From contig NZ_JAGMUJ010000130.1 in the NCBI RefSeq assembly GCF_019049255.1, positions 124,001 through 188,000 of the forward strand: 64,000 nt of DNA, given 5' to 3'. A program made the position numbers and the translations under genes. Positions 16,341-24,878 of the stretch are shown in pieces; position 1 is the stretch's first letter, and each line of letters begins with the position of its first letter. Below the pieces are notes generated by a model. It ran no database searches and had not been told where the DNA came from. It was given only the letters and a program-made list of their open reading frames with translations. Source of the stretch: Streptomyces sp. AC558_RSS880 (GTDB lineage Bacteria > Actinomycetota > Actinomycetes > Streptomycetales > Streptomycetaceae).

Positions 16341-17294
16341 TCACTTCCCCTCGGTGCGGTTGGCCCGCAGGTAGAACACCGCGAACACCGCGGAGACGAT
16401 GATGAGGACGTTGCCGACGACCGCGCCGGCGCCGAAGTCCAGTTCCACGAAGGAGTTCTGGTAGGTGAGCGTGCCCAGGGTCTGGGTGGCGTCGGCGGGC
16501 CCGCCGTCGGTGAGGGCGAGGATCAGGTCGAGGATCTTGACCGTCGACATGAAACCGAGCACCAGGACGACCGTGATCACCGGCTTGAGCATCGGCAGGG
16601 TGATGGAGCGGAAGGTCCGCCAGGCCGAGGCGCCGTCCAGGGCGGACGCCTCGTACAGCTCCTTGGGGATCTCCTGGAGGCCGCCGTAGAGGATGACCAT
16701 GTTGAACGGGATGCCGATCCAGATGTTGACCAGGATCACCGAGAGCAGCGCCATGTCGGGGCTGGTCAGCCACGGGGTGCTGCCGCCCAGGCCCAGGGTG
16801 TCCAGGAAGGTGTTGAGTACGCCGGTGTCCTGGTCGAGGATGCGGCGCCAGACGATGCCGGACACCACCATGGGCACCAGCCAGGGCAGCAGGATCAGCG
16901 ACCGCAGGACGCCGTTCAGGGGGAACCTGCGGTTGAAGAAGACGGCGAGGGCGAGGCCGATGCAGAACTGGCCGAGCAGGGAACCGGCGGTGAAGACGAG
17001 GGTGTGCCACAGGGCCTTGCCGAACAGGACGTCCTGGAAGACGGACGACCAGTTGTCGGTGCCGTTGAAGGGGGCCTCGCCGGTGAAGAACGTCTTCGGC
17101 GTGTAGTGCTGGAAGCTCATCACGATGTTGCGGACGAGCGGGTAGCCGAAGAACAGCAGCATGAAGGCGACGGCGGGGGCGACGAAGCCCCACTGGGCGA
17201 GCCTGCGGCGCAGGCGCTGCCGGGCCGGGTCCGGCGCGGTGCCCTTCCCGGAGGTCTGCGCGGACACCGGAGCGGTGACGGTGGACGTGGTCAT
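16341..17294 (-). CDS. Sugar ABC transporter permease (MalF type)
   Basis: A 317-residue CUT1 permease. A Pro/Gln-rich cytosolic N-terminus precedes about six helices (WGFVAPAVAFMLLFFGYPLV first). The EAA loop is EASALDGASAWRTFRSITLP and the protein ends LRANRTEGK. It lies 11 nt after the binding-protein gene and 5 nt before the MalG-type gene, so the three are cotranscribed. Confidence 0.93.
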   Translation of the reverse strand: MTTSTVTAPVSAQTSGKGTAPDPARQRLRRRLAQWGFVAPAVAFMLLFFGYPLVRNIVMSFQHYTPKTFFTGEAPFNGTDNWSSVFQDVLFGKALWHTLVFTAGSLLGQFCIGLALAVFFNRRFPLNGVLRSLILLPWLVPMVVSGIVWRRILDQDTGVLNTFLDTLGLGGSTPWLTSPDMALLSVILVNIWIGIPFNMVILYGGLQEIPKELYEASALDGASAWRTFRSITLPMLKPVITVVLVLGFMSTVKILDLILALTDGGPADATQTLGTLTYQNSFVELDFGAGAVVGNVLIIVSAVFAVFYLRANRTEGK

Positions 17295-17305
17295 GGGCGC
17301 GTACC

Positions 17306-18565
17306 TCAGTTCCCGCTCGTCGCGCGCTGCTGGGCGCGCTGCAGGGCGGTTTCGCTGGACTGGCCGGTCAGGGCGGACTGGAAGGCGCTCTGCAGGGCGA
17401 GCGAGACGCCCGACCAGCCGGCGCCGAGCTGGGCGGTGCGGGACCGGGCGGCGGCGACCTGGTCGGCCAGCGCGTCCAGCTCGGGCACCTGCTCGCGCCA
17501 CTTCGCGGCGGCCTTCTCGTTGGCGGGGACCATCCAGCTGTTGAGGGCGTAGGTGAGCTGTTCCTTCTCGCTCGCCAGACAGGCGACGATCCGGCCGGCC
17601 GTCTTCTCGCGCTCGGTGTCGCCGGTGCGGGGCACGGTGAGCACCGCGCCGCCGAGCGGCCCCACCGAGTCGGCGCCCGTCTCGGGGACGGGGATCTGCG
17701 CGATCTCCCAGTGCAGCGACTTCTTGGTGTTGAGGGTCTCGACCTGCCACGGGCCGTTGATCATCATCGCGGCGTTGCCGGCCATGAACTGGTCGTTCAC
17801 GTCGGCCTGCGTCCAGTTGACCGTGGACTTGGACAGCGACCCGTCCTGGAGCAGCGCCTTCCAGTAGTCGAGCGCCTCGACGACCTCCGGGCTGTCCAGA
17901 TCCGTCTCGTCGCCGCCGTTGGACCACATGAAGGGCGTGAACTGGAAGACGCCGTCCTCGGCGCCGCCCGCGCTGAGCGCCAGGCCGTACCGGTTGCCCT
18001 CGGTGAGCTTCTTCGCCGCCTGCCGCAGCTCGTCCCAGGTGGTGGGCACCCGCACGCCCGCCTCGTCCAGGATGTCCTTGTTGTAGAAGAGCGCGAGGGT
18101 GTTCACGGAGCGGGCCGCGCCGTAGTAGGTCCCCTTGTAGGAGCCGAAGTTCACGATGCCCTCGGGGATGTCGTCGGTGGCGAGGCCCAGGGTGCGCAGG
18201 TCGACGAGCCCGCCGGCGTCGGCGAAGGTCGGCATCTCGGAGGCGTCGAACTGCACGATGTCCGGCAGCGACTTCGACGAGGCCATGCGCAGGGCCTTCG
18301 TCATCACCTGCGAGGCGGGGACGCTCTGCTGCTCGACGGTGACGCCCAGCTGCTTGCCGCAGCGGGCCATCGCCTCGGCGTCCCAGCGGTGGTAGGTCTC
18401 GTCGGTCGAGGAGTTCATCACGGTGTACACGTCGCTGTCGCGCTGCTGTGCGCAGCCGGTCAGCGCCGCTCCGGCGATGAGGACGGAGACGGCGGTGAGC
18501 GACGTGACGGTTCCGCGCGAACGTCCGCGCGCGCGGTGTGCGGCAACCGGAGGATGTGCTGTCAC
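17306..18565 (-). CDS. Extracellular sugar-binding lipoprotein
   Basis: A 419-residue ABC solute-binding protein (family 1). A basic n-region, hydrophobic core and lipobox ALTGC put the lipidated Cys near residue 38. Body motifs typical of CUT1 binding proteins include VPTTWDELRQAAKKLT, ALFYNKDILDEAG and FMAGNAAMMINGPWQ. As first gene of the operon it should deliver an oligosaccharide to the two permeases. The linked GH1 and the divergent alpha-xylosidase suggest xyloglucan or gluco-oligosaccharide ligands. Confidence 0.93.
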   Translation of the reverse strand: MTAHPPVAAHRARGRSRGTVTSLTAVSVLIAGAALTGCAQQRDSDVYTVMNSSTDETYHRWDAEAMARCGKQLGVTVEQQSVPASQVMTKALRMASSKSLPDIVQFDASEMPTFADAGGLVDLRTLGLATDDIPEGIVNFGSYKGTYYGAARSVNTLALFYNKDILDEAGVRVPTTWDELRQAAKKLTEGNRYGLALSAGGAEDGVFQFTPFMWSNGGDETDLDSPEVVEALDYWKALLQDGSLSKSTVNWTQADVNDQFMAGNAAMMINGPWQVETLNTKKSLHWEIAQIPVPETGADSVGPLGGAVLTVPRTGDTEREKTAGRIVACLASEKEQLTYALNSWMVPANEKAAAKWREQVPELDALADQVAAARSRTAQLGAGWSGVSLALQSAFQSALTGQSSETALQRAQQRATSGN

Positions 18566-18859
18566 GGTGGGTGCCCTTGCGTGGGGACCGGCTCAACCTG
18601 CGCTGAGCCGGCGACTCTTTCGGGAGGTTGGTGAAGCGCTTCGACTTGAGGCGGCTCTCGCCGAGGTGTTGCCTGGCGCTGCACCGGGTGTAATTTGTTT
18701 TGCCTGATTACTAATACGCCAGCGGAAGCCGGTCGCGCTAGACCCCCAGCGATACGATCTGCTTGCGCCAAGGCGTGACAGGTCCTGCGTCTCCTGTCAT
18801 AGTTCCTGGTCAGAGGCTTTCTCCCGGGCCTCTGCCGCCCTCCCCTTCCGAGGAAGACC
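18566..18859. promoter_or_regulatory. Divergent promoter region with GAAGCGCTTC palindrome
   Basis: A 294-bp region between the binding-protein operon and the alpha-xylosidase gene. It contains the palindrome GAAGCGCTTC (18633-18642), placed as a LacI-type operator in the leader of the transporter operon. An unusually AT-rich stretch at about 18690-18717 (TAATTTGTTTT ... TTACTAATA) is the probable promoter core. GH31 is preceded by GAGGAAG. I see no coding sequence. Confidence 0.5.
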
Positions 18860-21130
18860 ATGAAATTCACCGACGGCTTCTGGCGCATCCGCGACGGCGT
18901 CCAGATCTCGTACGCCACCGAAGTGCGCGATGTGCGCCCGGAATCGAAGCGCTTCACCGGCTATGCCGCCGTGAAGAAAGTGACCCGCAGGGGCGACACC
19001 CTGAACGCGCCGCTGATCACGGTCGAGTGCTTCTCCCCCGCCGAGGGCGTGATCGGCGTCCGGGTCACCCACCACGCGGGCAAGTACCGGCCGGGCCCCG
19101 ACTTCGCCCTCACCGGGGACGCGGACGGCGCGGGGACGGTACGCCAGGACGGCACCGTCACCGAGCTGACCAGCGGCCCCCTGACCCTGCGCCTGGACGG
19201 GGCCGGCCCCTTCGCGCTCACCTTCCACGACGCGGACGGACGCGAACTGACCCGCGCCGGCGCCAAGAGCACCGCCTTCGCCACCACCGGCGAGGGAGCC
19301 CACCACGTGCTGAGCCGGCTGTCGCTCGGCGTCGGCGAGCAGGTCTACGGCCTGGGCGAGCGCTTCACCCCGTTCGTCAAGAACGGCCAGACCGTCGACG
19401 TCTGGCAGGCCGACGGCGGCACGAGCAGCGAGCAGGCCTACAAGAACGTCCCGTTCTACCTCTCCTCCCGCGGCTACGGCGTCTTCGTCAACCACCCCGG
19501 CGCCGTCTCCTTCGAGGTCGGCTCCGAGTCCGTCGGGCAGGTCCAGTTCAGCGTCGAGGACCAGGCGCTGGAGTACTACGTCGTCGCAGGACCCACCCCG
19601 AAGGAGGTCCTCGGCCGCTACACGGCCCTCACCGGACGCCCGGCCCTGCCCCCGGCCTGGTCGTTCGGCCTGTGGCTCAGCACCTCCTTCACCACGTCGT
19701 ACGACGAGGCGACGGTGACCTCGTTCGTCGACGGCATGGCCGAGCGCGGCATCCCGCTGTCGGTGTTCCACTTCGACTGCTTCTGGATGCGCGAGTACCA
19801 GTGGTGCGACTTCCAGTGGGACCCGGACGTCTTCCCCGACCCGGAGGGCATGCTGGCCCGGCTCAAGGCGAAGGGCCTGCGGATCAGCGCCTGGATCAAC
19901 CCGTACATCGCCCAGAAGTCCCCGCTCTTCGACGAGGCCGCGTCCCTCGGGCACCTGGTGCGCCGCCCGAACGGCGACGTGTGGCAGTGGGACCTGTGGC
20001 AGGCCGGCATGGGCCTGGTCGACTTCACCAGTCCCGACGCCCGCGCCTGGTTCCAGTCGAAGCTCAAGCCGCTGCTCGACCAGGGGGTGGACAGCTTCAA
20101 GACGGACTTCGGCGAGCGCATCCCCACCGATGTCGTCTGGCACGACGGCTCCGACCCGGAGCGGATGCACAACTACTACACCCACCTGTACAACCGGACG
20201 GTGTTCGAGCTCCTGGAGAAGGAGCGCGGGCAGGGCGAGGCGGTGGTCTTCGCCCGGTCCGCGACCGCCGGCGGCCAGCAGTACCCGGTGCACTGGGGCG
20301 GCGACTGCTGGTCGTCCTTCGAGGCGATGGCCGAGTCGCTGCGGGGCGGTCTGTCCCTGTCGCTGAGCGGGTTCGGCTTCTGGAGCCACGACATCGGCGG
20401 CTTCGAGGGCACACCCGTCCCCGAGGTGTTCAAGCGCTGGCTCGCCTTCGGTCTGCTCTCCTCGCACAGCCGGCTGCACGGCTCCACGTCGTACCGGGTG
20501 CCGTGGGAGTTCGGCGACGAGGCGGTCGACGTCGCCCGGCGGTTCACCCTGCTCAAGCACCGCCTGATGCCGTACCTGTACGGCGCCGCCGCCGAGGCCC
20601 ACCACACGGGCGTCCCGGTGATGCGGCCCATGCTGCTGGAGTTCCCCCGGGATCCGGCGTGCCGCCCGCTCGACCGCCAGTACATGCTGGGCCCCGACCT
20701 GCTGGTCGCGCCGGTGTTCAGCGAGGACGGCGAGGTGGAGGTCTATCTGCCCGAGGGCACCTGGACGCACCTGCTGAGCGGCGAGCGGGTCACCGGCCCG
20801 TGCTGGCGCACCGAACGGCACGGCTACGACAGCCTTCCGCTCTACGTCCGTGAGGGCGCCGTGCTGCCGCTGGCCGGCGACGACTCCCGGCCCGACGGCG
20901 ACTGGCTGGACGCTCCGGTCCTGCTCGTGCACCCGTCGGCCGCGGCCGACTACGCGGCCGAGGTCACCGTGCCGGACACGGCGGGGCTTCCGGCCGCGAC
21001 GTTCCGGGTCCGGCGGGACGGCGACGTCCTGCGGGTCACGGCGTCCGGGACCGACCGGCCGTTCACGGTGCGCGTGCCCGGCGGGTCGGAGGCACAGGGC
21101 TCGGGCGAGGTGACGCTGCCGCTGGGATGA
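18860..21130 (+). CDS. yicI: GH31 alpha-xylosidase, YicI type
   Basis: A 756-residue cytosolic GH31 enzyme aligned with E. coli YicI throughout. The nucleophile in KTDFGERIP falls at D416 and the acid/base in HWGGDCWSSF at D482, the same numbers as in YicI. Other signatures are SVFHFDCFWMREYQWCDF (xylose-selective subsite with Phe/Trp), GFGFWSHDIGGFEG and RPMLLEFPRDP. It removes alpha-1,6-xylose from the non-reducing end of xyloglucan oligosaccharides such as isoprimeverose units. It is divergent from an ABC importer with GH1. It has no signal peptide, so the substrate must be imported. Confidence 0.95.
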   Translation: MKFTDGFWRIRDGVQISYATEVRDVRPESKRFTGYAAVKKVTRRGDTLNAPLITVECFSPAEGVIGVRVTHHAGKYRPGPDFALTGDADGAGTVRQDGTVTELTSGPLTLRLDGAGPFALTFHDADGRELTRAGAKSTAFATTGEGAHHVLSRLSLGVGEQVYGLGERFTPFVKNGQTVDVWQADGGTSSEQAYKNVPFYLSSRGYGVFVNHPGAVSFEVGSESVGQVQFSVEDQALEYYVVAGPTPKEVLGRYTALTGRPALPPAWSFGLWLSTSFTTSYDEATVTSFVDGMAERGIPLSVFHFDCFWMREYQWCDFQWDPDVFPDPEGMLARLKAKGLRISAWINPYIAQKSPLFDEAASLGHLVRRPNGDVWQWDLWQAGMGLVDFTSPDARAWFQSKLKPLLDQGVDSFKTDFGERIPTDVVWHDGSDPERMHNYYTHLYNRTVFELLEKERGQGEAVVFARSATAGGQQYPVHWGGDCWSSFEAMAESLRGGLSLSLSGFGFWSHDIGGFEGTPVPEVFKRWLAFGLLSSHSRLHGSTSYRVPWEFGDEAVDVARRFTLLKHRLMPYLYGAAAEAHHTGVPVMRPMLLEFPRDPACRPLDRQYMLGPDLLVAPVFSEDGEVEVYLPEGTWTHLLSGERVTGPCWRTERHGYDSLPLYVREGAVLPLAGDDSRPDGDWLDAPVLLVHPSAAADYAAEVTVPDTAGLPAATFRVRRDGDVLRVTASGTDRPFTVRVPGGSEAQGSGEVTLPLG

Positions 21131-21135
21131 CGGGA

Positions 21136-22122
21136 TCACGCACCCGGGTGACTGCCCGGGCCGTGGCCGGGTCCCGCGAGGGGGGTCGGTGAGAGGGCCG
21201 CGGGTTCCTCACCGGCCTCCAGCAGGGTGTCCGCCGCGCCCACGATCAGCGGGTCCGGCTTGCCCAGCGCCCCGTGGTCCTTCGCCGGATAGTCGCAGCG
21301 GTCGAGGAGGCTGCGCATGGCCTCCAGCCGGCCCCGGCGCTTGTCGTTGTTCTTCACGACCGTCCACGGCGCGTGGGACGTGTCCGTCGCCCGGAACATC
21401 TCGACCTTGGCCTCGGTGTAGTCGTCCCAGCGGTCGAGCGAGGCGAGGTCCATCGGCGACAGCTTCCAGCGGCGCACCGGATCGACCTGGCGGATCGCGA
21501 ACCGGGTCCGCTGCTCGGCCCGGGACACGGAGAACCAGAACTTCACCAGCATGATGCCGTCGTCGGTGAGCAGCCGCTCGAACAGGGGCGCCTGCTCGAG
21601 GAACTGGTGGTACTCGGCGTCCGTGCAGAACCCCATGACCCGCTCGACGCCCGCGCGGTTGTACCAGGAACGGTCGAAGAAGACGATCTCGCCGCGGGAC
21701 GGCAGGTGGGCCACGTAGCGCTGGAAGTACCACTGTCCCGCCTCCCGCTCGGTCGGCTTCTCCAGGGCGACCACGCGGGCGCCACGGGGGTTGAGGCGTT
21801 CCATGAACCGCTGGATGGTGCCGCCCTTGCCGGCCGCGTCCCGTCCCTCGCAGACCACCACGATCCGCTGGCCGGTGTCCTTCACCCAGCGCTGCATCTT
21901 CAGCAGTTCGATCTGCAGGATGCGCTTGGTCCTGTCGTATTCCGCCCGGCGGATCCTGCGGTCGTAGGGGTGGTTCTCCCGCCAGGTCTCGATCGGGGTG
22001 CCGTCGGCGTCGAGCAGCACGGGCCGCTCCGGGCGCCGGTCGTCCACCTCCAGCCCGTGGAGCAGGTCGTCGGCCCCGGCCTCCGTCCGGCCGTCCGGCG
22101 CGTCCGTGTGTTCGGCCGTCAC
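21136..22122 (-). CDS. ppk2: Polyphosphate kinase 2
   Basis: A 328-residue PPK2-family P-loop kinase that transfers phosphate between polyphosphate and nucleotides. The Walker A motif is EGRDAAGKGG (92-101), the Walker B region is VFFDRSWYNRAGVE with D150, and the lid arginines lie in SRAEQRTRF. The WKLSPMDLASLDRWDDYTEAK block is diagnostic of class I PPK2, which favours nucleoside diphosphates. The last 40 residues are a Pro/Gly-rich tail that looks dispensable. It converges with the alpha-xylosidase gene with only 5 nt between stops. Confidence 0.94.
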   Translation of the reverse strand: MTAEHTDAPDGRTEAGADDLLHGLEVDDRRPERPVLLDADGTPIETWRENHPYDRRIRRAEYDRTKRILQIELLKMQRWVKDTGQRIVVVCEGRDAAGKGGTIQRFMERLNPRGARVVALEKPTEREAGQWYFQRYVAHLPSRGEIVFFDRSWYNRAGVERVMGFCTDAEYHQFLEQAPLFERLLTDDGIMLVKFWFSVSRAEQRTRFAIRQVDPVRRWKLSPMDLASLDRWDDYTEAKVEMFRATDTSHAPWTVVKNNDKRRGRLEAMRSLLDRCDYPAKDHGALGKPDPLIVGAADTLLEAGEEPAALSPTPLAGPGHGPGSHPGA

Positions 22123-22307
22123 GTCGCCTCCCGCGTCTGTACGAGTGCGTCACGAGAAGCGTATGCCCCTCGGGCGTTCTGCGGTGATTCGAGCGCGGGT
22201 CCGGGGAAGGAGCAGGATCGGGCGGAACGCGTGCGCGAGCAGCGCCTTCCGTCCGTGTTCGGGCATCTCATGCAGGCACTGGTACCCAGACGAAGGGGAC
22301 GCACGAC

Positions 22308-23102
22308 GTGCAGATCGATCTGAAGGGCCGTACGGCGCTGGTCACCGGCTCCACCCAGGGCATCGGTGCGGCGATCGCCACCGGGCTGGCGCGGGCGGGC
22401 GCCCGGGTCGCGGTCAACGGGCGCTCCGCCGAGCGCGTACGGGACAGTGCCGCCGCCCTCGAGCGGGAGGTGCCGGGCGCCGACGTGGTGCCGGTCGCGG
22501 CGGACGTGACCACCGAGGCGGGCGCCGAACAGGTCGCCGCGGCCCTGCCGCGGGTGGACGTCCTCGTCAACAACCTCGGCGTCTTCGGTTCCGCCGACCC
22601 GCTGGAGATCACCGACGAGGAGTGGCGGCGCTACTTCGAGGTGAACGTCCTGGCCGCCGTGCGGCTGACCCGGCTCTTCCTGCCGGGCATGACCGGGCGC
22701 GGCTGGGGGCGCGTCCAGTACATCGCCAGCGACTCGGCGATCGTCACGCCCGTCGAGATGATCCACTACGGGATGTCCAAGACGGCGCTGCTCGCGGTGA
22801 GCCGGGGTTTCGCCAAACAGGCGGCGGGCACGGGCGTCACGGTGAACTCGGTCATCGCGGGGCCGACCCACACCGGCGGGGTGGAGGACTTCGTCTACGA
22901 GCTGGTCGACCGCGAGCTCCCGTGGGACGAGGCGCAGCGCGCCTTCATGCGCGAGCACCGGCCGCAGTCGCTGCTGCAACGGCTGATCGAGCCGGAGGAG
23001 ATCGCCCACATGGTCGTCTACCTCAGCTCGGAGCAGGCCTCCGCGACGACGGGTGGAGCACTGCGCGTCGACGGCGGCTACGTCGACGCGATCCTGCCCT
23101 GA
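22308..23102 (+). CDS. SDR family oxidoreductase
   Basis: A 264-residue short-chain dehydrogenase starting at GTG. The dinucleotide motif is TGSTQGIG (14-21) with NGRS after beta-2, which favours NADP. The NNLG motif is at 88-91 and the catalytic set is Ser (141/143), Tyr154 and Lys158 in YGMSK. It ends with the common GGALRVDGGYV strand. The substrate is not predictable, and the neighbours (PPK2, TSUP exporter) give no pathway. Confidence 0.9.
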   Translation: MQIDLKGRTALVTGSTQGIGAAIATGLARAGARVAVNGRSAERVRDSAAALEREVPGADVVPVAADVTTEAGAEQVAAALPRVDVLVNNLGVFGSADPLEITDEEWRRYFEVNVLAAVRLTRLFLPGMTGRGWGRVQYIASDSAIVTPVEMIHYGMSKTALLAVSRGFAKQAAGTGVTVNSVIAGPTHTGGVEDFVYELVDRELPWDEAQRAFMREHRPQSLLQRLIEPEEIAHMVVYLSSEQASATTGGALRVDGGYVDAILP

Positions 23103-23115
23103 GAGCGGGCGGTGG

Positions 23116-23877
23116 TCAGCGCAGCAGCTGGACGAGGGCGAGGGTGCCGATCGTGACGATGAGGGCGCGCAGCACCGCGGGGCTGAACCTGCGGCCGGTC
23201 CTGGCGCCGAGCTGGCCGCCGAGGGCGGATCCGACCGCGATGAGCGCGACGGCCGTCCAGTCGAAGTCGGCGACGAAGACGAAGAAGGCCGCCGCGACCG
23301 TGTTGACGATCGCCGCGAGCACGTTCTTGACGGCGTTGAGGCGTTGCAGCGGCTCGTCGATGAGCAGCCCCATCAGGGAGATGTAGATGATGCCCTGCGC
23401 GGCGGCGAAGTAGCCGCCGTAGACGCTGGCCAGGGTCAGGCCGGCGGACAGCGGCCATCCGCCGTCGCGGCGGGAGGAGTGTCCCTTCGCGCGGCGGCTG
23501 CGCACCTTCTTGCCGATCAGGGGCTGGAACGCGACGAGGAGGAGGGCGAGCCCCACCAGGGTCGGCACGATGGTCTCGAACGCCTCGGCGGGCAGGGCCA
23601 GCAGGAGCGTCGCGCCGCAGAGCCCGCCCAGCGCGGCGCCGACGCCGAATTTCCGCACGCGCCGGCCCTGGCCGGCGAGTTCCCTGCGGTAACCGATGGC
23701 GCCGCTGACGGAGCCGGGTATCAGTCCGAGCGCGTTGGAGACCGTGGCGGTGACGGGGGACAGCCCGGTGGCGAGCAGCACGGGAAAGGTCACCAGCGTG
23801 CCCGAGCCGACGACGGCGTTCATGGCGCCGGCGCCGACGCCCGCCGCGAAGACGCCGAGCATCTCCGCCGGCGTCAC
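23116..23877 (-). CDS. TSUP family (TauE/SafE) membrane exporter
   Basis: A 253-residue integral membrane protein starting at GTG. It has the two-repeat TSUP architecture: GAMNAVVGSGTLVTFPVLL and TATVSNALGLIPGSVSGAIGYRREL in the first half, and a related SVYGGYFAAAQGIIYISLM / NAVKNVLAAIVNTVAAAFF in the second. Family members export sulfite, sulfonates or related organic anions. A Lys/Arg-rich cytosolic loop separates the halves. It converges with the SDR gene, 13 nt apart. Confidence 0.88.
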   Translation of the reverse strand: MTPAEMLGVFAAGVGAGAMNAVVGSGTLVTFPVLLATGLSPVTATVSNALGLIPGSVSGAIGYRRELAGQGRRVRKFGVGAALGGLCGATLLLALPAEAFETIVPTLVGLALLLVAFQPLIGKKVRSRRAKGHSSRRDGGWPLSAGLTLASVYGGYFAAAQGIIYISLMGLLIDEPLQRLNAVKNVLAAIVNTVAAAFFVFVADFDWTAVALIAVGSALGGQLGARTGRRFSPAVLRALIVTIGTLALVQLLR

Positions 23878-23964
23878 GCCGCGGCCCCGGTCGTCCCGTC
23901 GCCGCCCGAAGGTGCCTGTCGCGGGCCGGGGCCCGAGGAAACGTTCATGGGAGGACGCTAACGC

Positions 23965-23996
23965 CCGGACCCTTCGGTGATCACCGAAGGGTCCGG
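23965..23996. terminator. 32-bp perfect palindrome after the DUF574 methyltransferase gene
   Basis: Arms 23965-23980 and 23981-23996 are exact reverse complements with no loop (outer CCGGACCC, centre GGTGATCACC). It lies 14 nt beyond the methyltransferase stop codon in its direction of transcription, so termination is the simplest reading. Because it also lies about 90 bp upstream of the TSUP start, a regulator site cannot be excluded. Confidence 0.6.
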
Positions 23997-24010
23997 GATG
24001 CTTCCCGGGG

Positions 24011-24802
24011 TCAGGGGAGCCGGGCCACGCCCGCGTAGATGCCGCTGTCCTCGGGGGGCGGCGGCGGGGTCGTCCGGAACCACTCCGGTGCGGTCACCAG
24101 GCCGGGGTCGACCAGCTCCAGGCCGTCGAAGAAGCGGGCGACCTCGGCGCGGGTGCGGAAGCCCAGGCGGATGCCGGCGCGGGCGTACTCGGCCGTGACC
24201 TGCTCGGCCAGCTCGGAGTGGAGGTCGGAGGCGGCGTGCGACAGCACGAGGTAGCTGCCCGGCGGCAGCGCGGCCCGCAGCTCGCCGACGATGCCGAGGG
24301 GGTCCTGGTCGTCGGGGAGGAAGTGCAGGAGGGCGATCAGGGACAGCGCGATCGGACGCTCGAAGTCGAGCACGCCGCGGGCGTGCCGGAGGATGCCGCC
24401 CGGGTCGCGCACATCGGCCTGGATGTAGTCCGTGGTGCCCTCGGGACTGCTGATCAGCAGGGCCTCGGCGTGCCGCAGCACGATCGGGTCGTTGTCGGTG
24501 TAGACGACCTTCGCCGTCGGGACCACGCCCTGCACGATCTGGTGCAGGTTCGGCTCCGTGGGGATGCCGGTGCCTATGTCGAGGAACTGGTCGACGCCCT
24601 GCCCGGCGAGCCAGGCGGCCGCCCGGTGCATGAACCGGCGGTTCTGCCGGGCGGCGTCGCGTGCCTCGGGCGGCAGCTTCTCCCCCACGGCCTCGTCGAC
24701 CGGGTAGTTGTCCTTGCCGCCGAGGAGCCAGTCGTAGACCCGCGCGGGGTGCGCCCTGCTGGTGTCGATCTGCGGAGGGGTGGGGGATGTGCCCGTCGGC
24801 AT
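24011..24802 (-). CDS. DUF574 family SAM-dependent methyltransferase
   Basis: A 263-residue protein starting at ATG (MPTGTSPTPPQIDTSRAHP). The HPARVYDWLLGGKDNYPVD block, the SAM-binding FLDIGTGIPTEPNLHQI and VVYTDNDPIVLRHA are hallmarks of the actinobacterial DUF574 (PF04672) family, which is multiplied in Streptomyces and often sits near regulatory or conservon genes. The biological substrate is unknown. An in-frame Met 15 codons upstream (24847) is a less likely start because that stretch is not conserved-looking. Confidence 0.88.
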   Translation of the reverse strand: MPTGTSPTPPQIDTSRAHPARVYDWLLGGKDNYPVDEAVGEKLPPEARDAARQNRRFMHRAAAWLAGQGVDQFLDIGTGIPTEPNLHQIVQGVVPTAKVVYTDNDPIVLRHAEALLISSPEGTTDYIQADVRDPGGILRHARGVLDFERPIALSLIALLHFLPDDQDPLGIVGELRAALPPGSYLVLSHAASDLHSELAEQVTAEYARAGIRLGFRTRAEVARFFDGLELVDPGLVTAPEWFRTTPPPPPEDSGIYAGVARLP

Positions 24803-24878
24803 GGCGGAGTCCGTCCCGGAAGTGGCTCGAGAGTGCCTGACGATCATCAAGTCTCGCACACCAACTGGTGTGCGAAGG

